Origin: Stutzerimonas sp. S1
GTDB taxonomy: Bacteria > Pseudomonadota > Gammaproteobacteria > Pseudomonadales > Pseudomonadaceae
Direction: 5' to 3'
Assembly: GCF_025966695.1 (NCBI RefSeq)
Contig: NZ_JAOEIY010000004.1
Location: 408,548-472,547 of the forward strand
Length of the DNA: 64,000 nucleotides
Part shown: piece after piece, positions 48,879 through 58,162 of the stretch
Layout of the letters: the number at the start of each line of letters is the position of its first letter
How positions within the stretch are numbered: the first letter of the stretch is position 1
Translations under genes and position numbers: made by a program
The notes under the pieces: model-generated
Databases searched by the model: none
Told to the model about the DNA's origin: nothing
What the model saw: the letters and a program-made list of their open reading frames with translations, nothing else

Positions 48879-50972
48879 CTAGGCGGCCACCACTTCCACG
48901 GGCACCCCGTTGAGCGCTGCATTGCCGGACAGACCATCGAGCAGCTGCGGGTCCGTCAGGTCATTGGCGCTGGCGCCGGACAGGCCGCAGGCAATCCCCA
49001 GCTGCACGCCGGGACGCGCATGCCCCCAACCATGCGGCAAACTCACCACACCTGGCATCAGATCGGTACTGGCGACCACTTCGACTTCGATGGAGCCGAC
49101 CCGCGAACGGACCCGCACGCGCTGACCGTCGCTCAGGCTGCGACTGGCCAGGTCGAGCGGATGCATCAGCAGCTGATGGCGCGCTTTGCCCTTCACCAGT
49201 CGCTGGTAGTTGTGCATCCACGAATTGTTGCTGCGCACATGCCGGCGACCGATCAGCAGCAGTTCGTGGGTCGGTGGCGCCGCGCCAGCGAAGCGCTGCA
49301 GGTCGGCCAACAGCAGCTCCGGGGCGGCCTGCAGCCGGCCGTTGGCGGTTTTCAGACGATCGGCGAGATTGGGCTGCAACGGCCCGAGGTCAAGCCCGTG
49401 TGGGTAATCGCGCAGCGCCTGAAGGCTGAGCCTATGCTCGGTGCGCTCGCCGTACGGGCCATGACGCAGACCGAGATCGATCATCTGCTCTGGCGCGATA
49501 GTCGGCTTCAGCTCGACGCCGACATGTTCGGCGAACGCGCGCGCCAGGCCGACGAAGATTTCCCAGTCGTGCAGCGCACCTGCCGGCCTGGGCAGGATCG
49601 CTTCATTGAAGCGCGTGACATTACGCACGGCCAGCAGATTGAAGGTGCTGTCGTAATGATCGTGCTCCAGCGGTGCGGTGGGCGGCAGGATCAGGTCGGC
49701 GTAGCGGGTGGTCTCGTTGATGTAGAAATCCACGCTGAGCATGAACTCCAGACCGTCCAGCGCCTGCTCCAGCTGGCGCCCGTTGGGCGTCGACAACACC
49801 GGATTGCCGGCCACGGTGATCAGCGCTCTTACCTGGCCTTCCCCGGGTTCGAGCATTTCCTCGGCCAGCACCGCCACCGGCAGCTCGCCGCCGTATTCCG
49901 GCAAGCCGGAGACGCGACTCTGCCAGGCATTGAAGTGCCCCGGCGAAGCGCTTTCCACCAAGTCCACTGCCGGCAGGGTGCACAACGCCCCGCCAACCCG
50001 ATCGAGGTTGCCGGTCAGCAGATTGATCACCTGCACCAACCACTGGCACAACGTGCCGAAAACCTGGGTCGAGACGCCCATGCGCCCGTAGCAGACCGCG
50101 CGCGGCGCGGCGGCGAAATCCCGCGCCAGCTGGCGGATCGTCGCGGCTGGTACGCCGCAGCGCGCACTCATTGTCTCGGCGGTGAACGGCGTGACCGCCG
50201 TGCGTACCTGGTCCAATCCATCCACCGGCAGATGGCTGCCGCGCACCAGCCCTTGGTCGAACAGCGTGTTGAGCAACCCAAGCAGCAACGCCGCATCCTG
50301 GCCGGGACGAATGAACAGGTGCTGGTCGGCGATCGCCGCCGTCTCGCTACGCCGCGGGTCGACCACTACCAGCTTGCCGCCGCGCGCCTGGATTGCCTTC
50401 AGGCGTTTCTCGACGTCCGGCACGGTCATGATGCTGCCGTTGGACGCCAGCGGATTGCCGCCGAGGATCAGCATGAAGTCGGTGTGGTCGATGTCCGGCA
50501 CCGGCAGCAGCAGGCCATGACCGTACATCAGGTGACTGGTCAGGTGATGCGGCAACTGGTCGACCGAAGTCGCGGAAAAGCGGTTGCGCGTCTTCAGCAG
50601 ACCGAGAAAGTAGTTGCTGTGGGTCATCAGCCCGTAGTTGTGCACGCTCGGGTTGCCCTGGTAGATGGCCACCGCATTGTTGCCATGGTGCGCGCGAATC
50701 TCGCCGAGCCGCTCGGCGACCAGGGTGAAGGCTTCCTTCCAGCTGATCGCCTGCCATTCGTCGCCGCAGCGGCGCATCGGATGACGCAAGCGGTCCGGGT
50801 CGTGCTGGATGTCCTGCAGTGCCACCGCCTTGGGGCAGATATGGCCGCGACTGAAACTGTCCTGCGGGTCGCCCTTGATCGAGATGATGGTGTCGCCCCG
50901 GGTCTGGATGGCCAGGCCGCAGATGGCCTCGCACAGGTGACAGGCACGGTAGTGAGTGGTCGTATCGCTCAT
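48879..50972 (-). CDS. Molybdopterin-dependent oxidoreductase
   Basis: 697 residues from ATG 50972 (MSDTTTHYRACHLCEAICGL); five more residues are possible upstream. [4Fe-4S] ligands CHLCEAIC near the N-terminus plus GHICPKA; bis-MGD domains with GGNPLASNGS, DPRRSETAAIADQHLFIRPGQDAALLLGLL, and the C-terminal molydopterin-binding domain (LPHGWGHARPGVQLG, ANDLTDP). It resembles formate-dehydrogenase/BisC-type cytoplasmic enzymes, without signal peptide or adjacent partner subunits. Substrate unknown. Confidence 0.9.
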   Translation of the reverse strand: MSDTTTHYRACHLCEAICGLAIQTRGDTIISIKGDPQDSFSRGHICPKAVALQDIQHDPDRLRHPMRRCGDEWQAISWKEAFTLVAERLGEIRAHHGNNAVAIYQGNPSVHNYGLMTHSNYFLGLLKTRNRFSATSVDQLPHHLTSHLMYGHGLLLPVPDIDHTDFMLILGGNPLASNGSIMTVPDVEKRLKAIQARGGKLVVVDPRRSETAAIADQHLFIRPGQDAALLLGLLNTLFDQGLVRGSHLPVDGLDQVRTAVTPFTAETMSARCGVPAATIRQLARDFAAAPRAVCYGRMGVSTQVFGTLCQWLVQVINLLTGNLDRVGGALCTLPAVDLVESASPGHFNAWQSRVSGLPEYGGELPVAVLAEEMLEPGEGQVRALITVAGNPVLSTPNGRQLEQALDGLEFMLSVDFYINETTRYADLILPPTAPLEHDHYDSTFNLLAVRNVTRFNEAILPRPAGALHDWEIFVGLARAFAEHVGVELKPTIAPEQMIDLGLRHGPYGERTEHRLSLQALRDYPHGLDLGPLQPNLADRLKTANGRLQAAPELLLADLQRFAGAAPPTHELLLIGRRHVRSNNSWMHNYQRLVKGKARHQLLMHPLDLASRSLSDGQRVRVRSRVGSIEVEVVASTDLMPGVVSLPHGWGHARPGVQLGIACGLSGASANDLTDPQLLDGLSGNAALNGVPVEVVAA

Positions 50973-51089
50973 TTCGGCTTCCCGCATGGCGCTATTGTTG
51001 TCCACTCACTCTAGGCGCGCCGGAGACCCCGGACAATCGAACCGCCTGCGGGGAATGACGGCGGATTCAAGCCGCCAATCGACGGCGAC

Positions 51090-52805
51090 TCAGCGCGCAG
51101 CGATGTGCGCCACCAGCAGCTGTACGCTTTCGCGCCCGCGGTACTCGTTGACGTCGAGCTTGTAGGCCAGCTCTGCCCAGCGGACCGAGGCATTCGGCCA
51201 TTGCTCACGGTCGATATTGAAGGCGATGCCGTCCAGCGTCAGCGATCCGCACTCGCTCCGCAGCACCAGCTTCAGATGTCGCTCGCCGACCAACCGTTGC
51301 TGGACCAGCTGGAACACGCCGTGAAACAGCGGTTCGGGAAAGTGCTGCCCCCAAGGACCGGCGTTGCGCAGCGCCTTGGCCAGCTCCAGGTGAAACTCTT
51401 CGAGACTGAGCTGACCGTCGCTGAGCAGGCGTCCGGTCAAGTCATCGGCGCAAAGCTGGCGACGCACCTCAGCATCGAACGCCGCGGCGAAAGCACCGAA
51501 GTTCTCCTGCGGCAACGACAAGCCAGCCGCCATCGCATGGCCGCCGAACTTGCTGATCAGCCCCGGATGACGCGCGGCCACGGCATCCAGCGCGTCGCGA
51601 ATATGAAAGCCCGGCACCGACCGCGCCGAGCCCTTGAGGATGCCGTCGCCCGCATCGGCGAAGGCAATCGTCGGTCGGTGATAACGTTCCTTCAGGCGCG
51701 ATGCCAGGATGCCGATCACGCCCTGATGCCAGTCGGGCTCGAACAGGCACAGGCCGAACGGCAGATCCTCCACCGCCAGCTCTTTGAGCTGCGCCAGCGC
51801 CTCGCGCTGCATCCCCTGCTCAATGCTCTTGCGGTCCTGGTTCAGCTGGTCGAGCTGCACCGCCATGTCACGCGCCAGCGCCTCGTCTTCGCAGAGCAGG
51901 CATTCGATGCCCAATGCCATGTCGTCCAGGCGCCCGGCCGCATTTAGTCGCGGGCCGAGAATGAAGCCGAGATCGGTCGAGGTGATGCGGGCGTGATCCC
52001 GTCCGGCGACCTCCAGAATCGCGCGCAGCCCGGGCCGCGCCCGCCCGGCACGAATTCGCGCCAGGCCCTGGTGCACCAGGATGCGGTTGTTGGCATCCAG
52101 CGGCACCACATCGGCAACGCTGCCGAGCGCGACCAGATCGAGCAGTTCGGCAAGGTTCGGCTCCGCCCAGCCGTTGCGCGCAAACCAGTCCAGCTCACGC
52201 AGGCGTGCCCGTAGCGCCAGCAGGACGTAGAAGATCACCCCGACTCCGGCGATGCACTTGCTGGGGAAGCCGCACTCGGGCTGATTCGGGTTGACGATGG
52301 CATCGGCGGCCGGCAGCTCGGCCCCGGGCAGGTGGTGATCGGTGACCAGCACCTTCAGCCCGGCGGCCTTGGCCGCGGCAACCCCTTCGACACTCGAGAT
52401 ACCGTTGTCGACGGTGATCAGCAGCTCGGGTTCGCGCTGCAGCGCCACCGCGACGATTTCAGGGGTCAGCCCGTAACCGTACTCGAAGCGATTGGGCACC
52501 AGATAGTCGACGTGCGCCGCTCCGAGCTGGCGCAGGCCAAGCACCCCCACCGTGCTCGCCGTCGCGCCATCGGCGTCGAAATCGCCGACGAAGAGAATGC
52601 GCTGGCGCTTCTCCAGCGCCTCGACCAGCAGTGCGACCGCCGCATCGATCCCCTTGAGCTGACCGTAGGGGATCAGCCGAGCCAATCCCTTGTCCAGTTC
52701 GCTCGCCGAACGCACGCCGCGCGCGGCATACAAGCGCGTCAGCAAGGGCGGCAGATCGCCCAGATCAGGCAGGGCTTCGGGCAAGGGACGGGGTTCGATG
52801 CGCAT
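51090..52805 (-). CDS. recJ: Single-stranded-DNA-specific 5'-3' exonuclease RecJ
   Basis: 571 residues from ATG 52805 (MRIEPRPLPEALPDLGDLPPLL). DHH superfamily motifs: ILFVGDFDADGATAS, LVTDHHLPGAELP, LNAAGRLDDM and the DHHA1 region FGGHAMAAGLSL. Processes ends in RecF-pathway recombination and mismatch repair. In pseudomonads recJ is near yaeQ; here the broken pxp operon lies between them. Confidence 0.97.
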   Translation of the reverse strand: MRIEPRPLPEALPDLGDLPPLLTRLYAARGVRSASELDKGLARLIPYGQLKGIDAAVALLVEALEKRQRILFVGDFDADGATASTVGVLGLRQLGAAHVDYLVPNRFEYGYGLTPEIVAVALQREPELLITVDNGISSVEGVAAAKAAGLKVLVTDHHLPGAELPAADAIVNPNQPECGFPSKCIAGVGVIFYVLLALRARLRELDWFARNGWAEPNLAELLDLVALGSVADVVPLDANNRILVHQGLARIRAGRARPGLRAILEVAGRDHARITSTDLGFILGPRLNAAGRLDDMALGIECLLCEDEALARDMAVQLDQLNQDRKSIEQGMQREALAQLKELAVEDLPFGLCLFEPDWHQGVIGILASRLKERYHRPTIAFADAGDGILKGSARSVPGFHIRDALDAVAARHPGLISKFGGHAMAAGLSLPQENFGAFAAAFDAEVRRQLCADDLTGRLLSDGQLSLEEFHLELAKALRNAGPWGQHFPEPLFHGVFQLVQQRLVGERHLKLVLRSECGSLTLDGIAFNIDREQWPNASVRWAELAYKLDVNEYRGRESVQLLVAHIAAR

Positions 52806-52970
52806 CGACGGGCTTCCGGGTAACAGCTCTCCGGCAGGGGGCGCCGGACGAAATCGGCCGCACAGGATACAGCAATGCACTCGGCGCCGGCGGGCCGAAG
52901 ATCGCGCGTTATACAGCGGCGCCAATTCGTTGCTAATCGCCAGCATGCGCACCGCCGCCAAGAGGATTGC

Positions 52971-53364
52971 ATGAACCCTCTGCTGCTCAACTGCGACATG
53001 GGCGAAAGCTTCGGCGCCTGGACCATGGGCCGGGATGCCGAAATCATGCCGCATATCGATTGCGCCAACATCGCCTGCGGCTTCCACGCCGGCGACCCAC
53101 AGGTCATGGTTCGACGTGTTTGCCGATCGCGCCTATGACGGCAGCGGCCAGCTGGTGCCGCGCAGCCAGCCCGGAGCGGTTCATCACGAGAGCGCCGCCG
53201 TCGTTGCCCAGGCGCTGCGCCTGGCCAGGGGCGAACCGCTGATTGCCAGTGACGGCAGCATGCTGACCCTGCGAGCCGACAGTCTGTGCGTGCATGGCGA
53301 CAACGCCGCCTCGCTCGCCGCGGTGCGAGAGATCCGCCAGGCACTAGCCGAGCTGCCGGCATGA
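52971..53364 (+). pseudogene. pxpA: 5-oxoprolinase subunit A, internally deleted and frameshifted
   Basis: ATG 52971 with RBS AGAGGA begins the intact LamB/YcsF N-terminus ([20 protein letters not shown] ... [11 protein letters not shown], 46 codons to 53108). The next recognisable family residues ([20 protein letters not shown] ... [12 protein letters not shown]) are the C-terminal third, in another frame from 53107 to 53364. About 120 internal residues are missing relative to a roughly 250-residue protein. The join, ATGGTTCGACG near 53106-53116, reads sensibly in both frames (M-V-R and W-F-D), so deletion between short copies of TGGTTCG is likely. The product cannot be functional. Confidence 0.88.
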
Positions 53365-54068
53365 AGCTGCGCATCGAGGTCGCCGGCATCGACAGCCTGA
53401 TGCTGCGCCTCTTCGACGATATGGATGAAGCGCACATGCCCTGGCTGCTGGCGGCCTGCGAACGCCTGCGCACGGGCTTCGGTCCAGCGCTGATCGATCT
53501 GGTGCCCTCCTATACCACCATCCTGCTGCAGTACGACCTCGCCCAGCTGGACGATCGGCAGGCCCGCGCGCGCATCGAACAGGCACTGCACGAGCTGCGC
53601 CCTGCTCACATCGGTAGCCGTCGCGAACATCGCCTGCCCGTGTGGTACCACCCTAGCGTGGGTCCCGATCTGGAGGCGCTTGCCGAGCGCACCGGCCTGG
53701 GCATCGACGGCGTCATCGAGCGCCACAGCGGCCATACCTATCAGGTTTTCGCCCTCGGTTTCGCACCCGGCTTCGCCTTCATGGGGCTGGTCGACCCACG
53801 CCTGACCAGCCCGCGTCTGGCGACTCCGCGCAAGCGAGTGCCTGCTGGCAGCCTGGGCATTGCCGATCGGCAAACGGCCATCTATCCGCAGGTTTCTCCC
53901 GGCGGCTGGAATCTGATCGGTCGCACTCCGCAGCCACTATTCGATCGAGAACTGGACGGCTATAGCCTGCTGCAACCCGGCGACCGGGTACGGTTCGAGC
54001 CAATCGAGCGCGACGAATTCCTCCGCCTGGGCGGCGATGCGCGTCCCTTCGCCGAGCACAGCCCATGA
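53361..54068 (+). CDS. pxpB: 5-oxoprolinase subunit B (KipI family)
   Basis: 235 residues from ATG 53361, which overlaps the pxpA stop by 4 bases (ATGA). The KipI/allophanate-hydrolase-subunit-1 domain is complete: [84 protein letters not shown]. Subunits A, B and C together hydrolyse 5-oxoproline to glutamate with ATP; with A and C broken, this gene is probably stranded. Confidence 0.92.
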   Translation: MKLRIEVAGIDSLMLRLFDDMDEAHMPWLLAACERLRTGFGPALIDLVPSYTTILLQYDLAQLDDRQARARIEQALHELRPAHIGSRREHRLPVWYHPSVGPDLEALAERTGLGIDGVIERHSGHTYQVFALGFAPGFAFMGLVDPRLTSPRLATPRKRVPAGSLGIADRQTAIYPQVSPGGWNLIGRTPQPLFDRELDGYSLLQPGDRVRFEPIERDEFLRLGGDARPFAEHSP

Positions 54069-54918
54069 GCCTGCGGGTGGAACGCAGCGGCGCACTGGCG
54101 ACCCTGCAGGATGGTGGCCGCTTCGGCATACGGCATCTGGGGATCACCCGAGGCGGCGCGGCGGACTGGCTTTCGCAAGCCGGGCGAACTGGCTGCTGGG
54201 CAATCCGCTGCAGGCCGCGACGATAGAGATCACCATCGGCTGCTTCACCCTGCAGGCGCAGCGCGATGCGTGGTTGGCGCTGGCAGGCGCGGACCTTGGT
54301 GCGACGCTGGATGGCCAGCCACGTAGCGGTGTGCGCTGCTACCTCGCCGCGACCGGCGGATTCGTCGCAGTGCAGTCGCTCGGCAGCTGTGCCAGCGTGC
54401 CACGCGAAGGACTGGGCGGCCTGCACGGTGACGGCCAGCCGCTGGTTGCAGGTGATCGCTTGCAATGGCGAGGCACCACGCCCAATCCTCGGCAGATACC
54501 GATCACTCAGATTCCACAGCTGGTCAGCGCCGCGCCCCTACAGGTGATTCTTGGCGCACAGGTCGGCGACTTCGCCGCACAGAGCCTGTTCGACGCGTTC
54601 AATCGCGACTGGCAGGTCGATCAGCGCGCCGATCGGATGGGCGTTCGCCTGCTTGGCCCGGTCCTGCAATGCAGCAGAAAGACGATGATTTCGGAAGGGG
54701 TGACGCTAGGCGCCATCCAGGTGCCAGCCGACGGCCAGCCAATCGTATTGCTCAACGACCGCCAGACCATCGGCGGCTATCCGCGTCTCGGCGCATTGAC
54801 GCCGCTATCCGTCGCCCGACTGGCGCAGTATCTGCTCGGAACACGCCTGCGGCTGGCGCCCGTCGGGCTGGAGCAGGCCCAGCGCCGGCAACGTGTACTG
54901 CTCGACAGCTGGCGCTAG
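54065..54918 (+). pseudogene. pxpC: 5-oxoprolinase subunit C (KipA family), frameshifted
   Basis: ATG 54065 overlaps the pxpB stop by 4 bases and starts normally ([21 protein letters not shown] ... GITRGGAADWLS). After about 54175 this frame runs into unrelated residues and stops at 54224-54226. The family sequence continues in the other frame from about 54184 (ANWLLGNPLQAATIEITIGC ... RQTIGGYPRLGALTPLSVARLAQ) to 54918. A single-base loss between about 54172 and 54184 would explain it. A sequencing error is possible, but the adjacent pxpA is also broken. Confidence 0.85.
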
Positions 54919-54936
54919 CGCCAGCCGCGGTCAGCT

Positions 54937-55479
54937 TCAGCCACGCTCACCCAGCAGCCACTGCAGCGGTACTTCGTGCTGACCGCGCTCGTCGGTGACG
55001 AACAGCGTGCCATCACTGATCATTACGCCCCACTGGATGCTGCGCGGCAGGTCTTTGGTCAACTCGGCCAGCGACTCAGAAGCAACGGCTGCGATGCTGA
55101 CGTTCTTCAGCCCCTTGACCGCATCGACCACCTTGCCCTGCCAGACTCGCAGATTGCCGTAAGCCAGCAGGCTGAAACGCTCGGCACGGCGCGAGCACCA
55201 GGTGATCCGCTCGGCATCCGGTTGACCAACCTCGATCCAGTGCAGGATGCGGTCGTCCAGGCTCTTTTCCCACAGCGCAGGCTCATCGACATCCGACAAC
55301 CCGCGACCGAACGCCAGTTGCTCGTGATACCACAGCGCATAGGCAATCAAGCGCACGCCGAGGCGCTCCTCGGTCTCGGAAGGATGGCGGGCCACCGTGA
55401 AGCGCAGGTTCTCATAGACGCCGCGATCCAGGTCCGTCAGGTTGAGTTCGATCTTGTAGGGTGTGGCTTGCAGAGCCAT
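54937..55479 (-). CDS. yaeQ: YaeQ family protein
   Basis: 180 residues, full length for YaeQ, with MALQATPYKIELNLTDLDRGVYENL, HPSETEERLGVRLIAYALWYHEQLAFGRGLSD and DERILHW-type segments. The fold is related to restriction-endonuclease-like PD-(D/E)XK proteins; the cellular role is unsettled. Confidence 0.94.
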   Translation of the reverse strand: MALQATPYKIELNLTDLDRGVYENLRFTVARHPSETEERLGVRLIAYALWYHEQLAFGRGLSDVDEPALWEKSLDDRILHWIEVGQPDAERITWCSRRAERFSLLAYGNLRVWQGKVVDAVKGLKNVSIAAVASESLAELTKDLPRSIQWGVMISDGTLFVTDERGQHEVPLQWLLGERG

Positions 55480-55632
55480 GGCGCGCTTCCTGGCGGGAAA
55501 AAGGCGCGCAGTCTACCGCAAAGCACCGTCACACCGGCATTCGCCGCCTGCGGAGGATCCTGCGGATTCCCCCTACACGGACGCCGGCGGGGCAATCGTC
55601 AGACAGATCACAGGCATTCGACGAACGAGCTT

Positions 55633-55651
55633 TGACAATCATTCTCATTCT
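55633..55651 (+). promoter_or_regulatory. Probable Fur box upstream of bfd
   Basis: TGACAATCATTCTCATTCT resembles the Fur consensus made of NAT(A/T)AT hexamers (AATCATTCTCATT core), 42 bases upstream of the bfd ATG. Bfd genes are iron-starvation induced, so Fur control fits. Confidence 0.7.
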
Positions 55652-55693
55652 GTTTAGCATCCCCCACATCAACAGGCTCAACAGGTACCTCTC

Positions 55694-55912
55694 ATGTACG
55701 TCTGCCTTTGCCAGGGTGTCACCGACGGCCAGATTCGCGAAGCCATCTACGAAGGCTGCTGCAGCTATCGTGAAGTCCGCGAGACCACGGGCGTCGCCAG
55801 TCAGTGCGGCAAATGTGCCTGCGTAGCCAAGCAAGTGGTACGCGAAACCCTCGGGGACATCCAATCGGCCCAGGCTGCACTCGCCTATCCGGCGAGCTTC
55901 GCCCCCGCCTGA
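55694..55912 (+). CDS. bfd: Bacterioferritin-associated ferredoxin
   Basis: 72 residues with the [2Fe-2S] ligands C4, C6, C38 and C41 (YVCLCQGVTD, SQCGKCACV). Bfd donates electrons to bacterioferritin heme to release stored iron. Short Ala-rich tail. A Fur box lies upstream, a terminator downstream, and bfr follows. Confidence 0.96.
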   Translation: MYVCLCQGVTDGQIREAIYEGCCSYREVRETTGVASQCGKCACVAKQVVRETLGDIQSAQAALAYPASFAPA

Positions 55913-55929
55913 TTGACCGATCACTACCG

Positions 55930-55953
55930 AGCCGGGCCCTGCCCGGCTTTTTT
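55930..55953 (+). terminator. Rho-independent terminator of bfd
   Basis: AGCCGGG (55930-55936) and CCCGGCT (55942-55948) form a 7-bp stem followed by T run 55948-55953. It separates bfd from bfr. Confidence 0.88.
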
Positions 55954-56107
55954 GTGTCCGCAAATCAAGACGTTATCGCCCAAGCGCACAAAGGAAACAT
56001 TCGTATTCGAATTTAGCCCTTTGCATTCAAGGGCTTAGGTTTGACAGCCCAGAGCTTCGTGGCCAGACTGCGCCAACGACCATACCGTCTCAGGCAGGGC
56101 CCGAACA

Positions 56108-56578
56108 ATGAAAGGCGACAAGCTAGTTATCCAGCACCTCAACAAGATCCTCGGCAACGAACTGGTCGCCATCAACCAGTACTTCCTGCATGCGCGCATG
56201 TACGAGGATTGGGGCCTGGGCAAGCTCGGCAAGCACGAGTACGAAGAGTCCATCGATGAGATGAAGCATGCGGACAAGCTGATCAAGCGCATCCTCTTCC
56301 TCGAGGGTCTGCCGAACCTGCAGGATCTGGGCAAGCTGCTGATCGGCGAGAACACCCGCGAAATGCTCGACTGCGACCTCAAGCTGGAACAAGGTGGTGT
56401 GCTGGATCTGAAGGCCGCCATTGCCTACTGCGAGAGCGTCGGCGACTACGGCAGTCGTGAACTGCTGGAAGATATCCTCGAGTCCGAGGAGGAGCATATC
56501 GACTGGCTGGAGACTCAGCTCGGCCTGATCGACAAGGTGGGCTTGGAGAACTACCTGCAATCACAGATGGACGAGTGA
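56108..56578 (+). CDS. bfr: Bacterioferritin
   Basis: 156 residues. The heme ligand M52 and all ferroxidase ligands E18, E51, H54, E94, E127 and H130 are present, so this is the heme-binding, catalytically active type. It forms a 24-mer iron store. A TTGACA at 56041-56046 may be its -35 element; the spacer from 55954 to 56107 shows no clear Fur box, unlike bfd. Confidence 0.97.
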   Translation: MKGDKLVIQHLNKILGNELVAINQYFLHARMYEDWGLGKLGKHEYEESIDEMKHADKLIKRILFLEGLPNLQDLGKLLIGENTREMLDCDLKLEQGGVLDLKAAIAYCESVGDYGSRELLEDILESEEEHIDWLETQLGLIDKVGLENYLQSQMDE

Positions 56579-56603
56579 TCTCGCCCTGATCGATTCGCTC
56601 ATG

Positions 56604-56630
56604 AAAAAGCCCCGCGATGCGGGGCTTTTT
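56604..56630. terminator. Bidirectional terminator between bfr and grxD
   Basis: AAAAAGCCCCGC (56604-56615) and GCGGGGCTTTTT (56619-56630) form a perfect 12-bp stem with a 3-base loop and T runs on both strands, serving the convergent bfr and grxD genes. Confidence 0.93.
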
Positions 56631-56649
56631 CATGGCAAGGCGCGACGCT

Positions 56650-56976
56650 TCAGGCTTCGGTCTTGCCGACGGCCGACTTGATCAGCGTCTGCAGCTCGCC
56701 CTTCTCGAACATCTCGAGGATGATGTCGCTGCCTCCGACCAGCTCGCCGTTGACCCACAGCTGCGGGAAGGTCGGCCAGTTGGCGTACTTCGGCAGATTG
56801 GCGCGGATCTCCGGGTTCTGCAGGATGTCGACATAGGCGAACTTCTCGCCACAGCCCATCACGGCCTGGGTTGCGCGGGCAGAGAAGCCGCACTGCGGGG
56901 CGTTGGGCGAGCCTTTCATGTACAGCAGCACCGGGTTGTTGGCGATCTGTTCTTTGATGGTTTCGATGATATCCAT
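56650..56976 (-). CDS. grxD: Monothiol glutaredoxin GrxD (Grx4)
   Basis: 108 residues with the CGFS active site at 29-32 (NAPQCGFSARAT) and FPQLWVNGELVGGSDI. CGFS glutaredoxins bind and transfer [2Fe-2S] clusters. It neighbours bfr and bfd, an iron-homeostasis group. Confidence 0.97.
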   Translation of the reverse strand: MDIIETIKEQIANNPVLLYMKGSPNAPQCGFSARATQAVMGCGEKFAYVDILQNPEIRANLPKYANWPTFPQLWVNGELVGGSDIILEMFEKGELQTLIKSAVGKTEA

Positions 56977-57029
56977 GGAGTACCTCGGCTAGACACGGTT
57001 GCCGCGCATTGTACCGGAACTGCAGGGGG

Positions 57030-57054
57030 AAAGCCGAGTGCCGGACTCGGCTTT
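57030..57054. repeat. Perfect hairpin between grxD and argF
   Basis: AAAGCCGAGT (57030-57039) and ACTCGGCTTT (57045-57054) form a 10-bp stem with a 5-base loop upstream of both divergent genes. It looks like a terminator stem but no gene ends there, so it may mark a lost gene, a small transcript, or a structural element. Confidence 0.55.
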
Positions 57055-57104
57055 AGTGCTCACGTGGGCTGGCAACCTGCGCCGCGCGCGGCCCGCCAGC
57101 GGAT

Positions 57105-57134
57105 TTGCGCCTGCGCTTGATTTCTGGATAAGAT
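57105..57134 (+). promoter_or_regulatory. Candidate argF promoter
   Basis: TTGCGC (57105-57110) and TAAGAT (57129-57134) with an 18-base spacer fit a sigma70 promoter, giving a leader of roughly 100 bases before the argF ATG. The leader has complementary segments GGTCC and GGACC around CTTTTT/AAAAAG. I see no convincing ArgR box. Confidence 0.4.
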
Positions 57135-57241
57135 CGCGCCTTTCCCGTTTCGTCGCTTCCCCGTGCGACCTCCTGTCGTCGGTCCTCCTTTTTCCTGAAA
57201 AAAGCTACGGACCACGGCCTGCGGCAATAAAGGTAGTTGAT

Positions 57242-58162
57242 ATGAGCGCAAGGCATTTTCTCTCACTGATGGACTGCACGCCCCAGGAGCTTCACAGCCT
57301 GGTCCGCCGCGGCATCGAGCTGAAGGATCTGCGCGAGCGCGGCATTCTCTTCGAGCCGCTGAAAAATCGCGTACTGGGCATGATCTTCGAGAAAGCCTCG
57401 ACGCGTACTCGCCTGTCGTTCGAGGCCGGCATGATCCAGCTCGGTGGCCAGGCGATCTTCCTGTCGCCGCGCGACACCCAGCTCGGCCGCGGTGAACCGA
57501 TCAGCGACTCGGCGATCGTCATGTCGCGCATGCTCGACGCCGTGATGATCCGCACCTTCGCCCACTCCACCCTGACCGATTTCGCTGCGCACTCGCGTGT
57601 TCCGGTGATCAACGGCCTCTCCGACGATCTGCATCCCTGTCAGCTGCTGGCCGACATGCAAACCTTCCACGAACACCGCGGCAGCATTGCCGGCAAGACC
57701 GTGGCTTGGATCGGTGACGGCAACAACATGTGCAACACCTATATAGAAGCGGCGATCCAGTTCGACTTCCAGCTCAATATCGCCTGCCCCAAGGGTTACG
57801 AGCCCAAGGCTGCCCTGCTCGCCCAGGCTGGCGACCGCGTGCGGATCACCCATGATCCGCGTGAGGCCGCAGCGGGCGCGCACCTGATCAGCACCGACGT
57901 GTGGGCCTCGATGGGCCAGGAAGACGAAGTGGCCGCTCGCCTCGCCACCTTCCGTCCGTATCAGGTCGATCGTGCGCTGCTCGACTGCGCCGCCGCGGAT
58001 GTGCTGTTCATGCACTGCCTGCCGGCCCACCGTGGCGAGGAGATCAGCAACGATCTGCTGGACGATCCGCGCTCGGTCGCCTGGGACCAGGCAGAGAACC
58101 GTCTGCACGTGCAGAAGGCCCTGCTCGAATTTCTCGTCGAACCGGCTTATCACCACGCATGA
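57242..58162 (+). CDS. argF: Ornithine carbamoyltransferase, anabolic
   Basis: 306 residues from ATG 57242. Makes citrulline from ornithine and carbamoyl phosphate. Motifs STRTR (53-57), HPCQ (131-134) and HCLP (258-261). Its length and sequence ([21 protein letters not shown]) suit the Pseudomonas anabolic ArgF. A longer frame upstream is not used. Its stop overlaps the ABC ATPase start by 4 bases. Confidence 0.96.
   Translation: MSARHFLSLMDCTPQELHSLVRRGIELKDLRERGILFEPLKNRVLGMIFEKASTRTRLSFEAGMIQLGGQAIFLSPRDTQLGRGEPISDSAIVMSRMLDAVMIRTFAHSTLTDFAAHSRVPVINGLSDDLHPCQLLADMQTFHEHRGSIAGKTVAWIGDGNNMCNTYIEAAIQFDFQLNIACPKGYEPKAALLAQAGDRVRITHDPREAAAGAHLISTDVWASMGQEDEVAARLATFRPYQVDRALLDCAAADVLFMHCLPAHRGEEISNDLLDDPRSVAWDQAENRLHVQKALLEFLVEPAYHHA

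Noticed and set aside
48204..51014. 936-codon plus-strand frame opposite the molybdopterin oxidoreductase
   Set aside because: Long only because of GC-biased codons. The minus-strand protein has Fe-S and MGD motifs; this one has none.
52739..53087. N-terminal extension of recJ over the pxpA start
   Set aside because: RecJ similarity begins at ATG 52805; the extension is antisense to pxpA.
55954..56107. Fur box in front of bfr
   Set aside because: The AT-rich stretch around 55999-56017 has TTCGAA but not the repeated hexamers of a Fur site.
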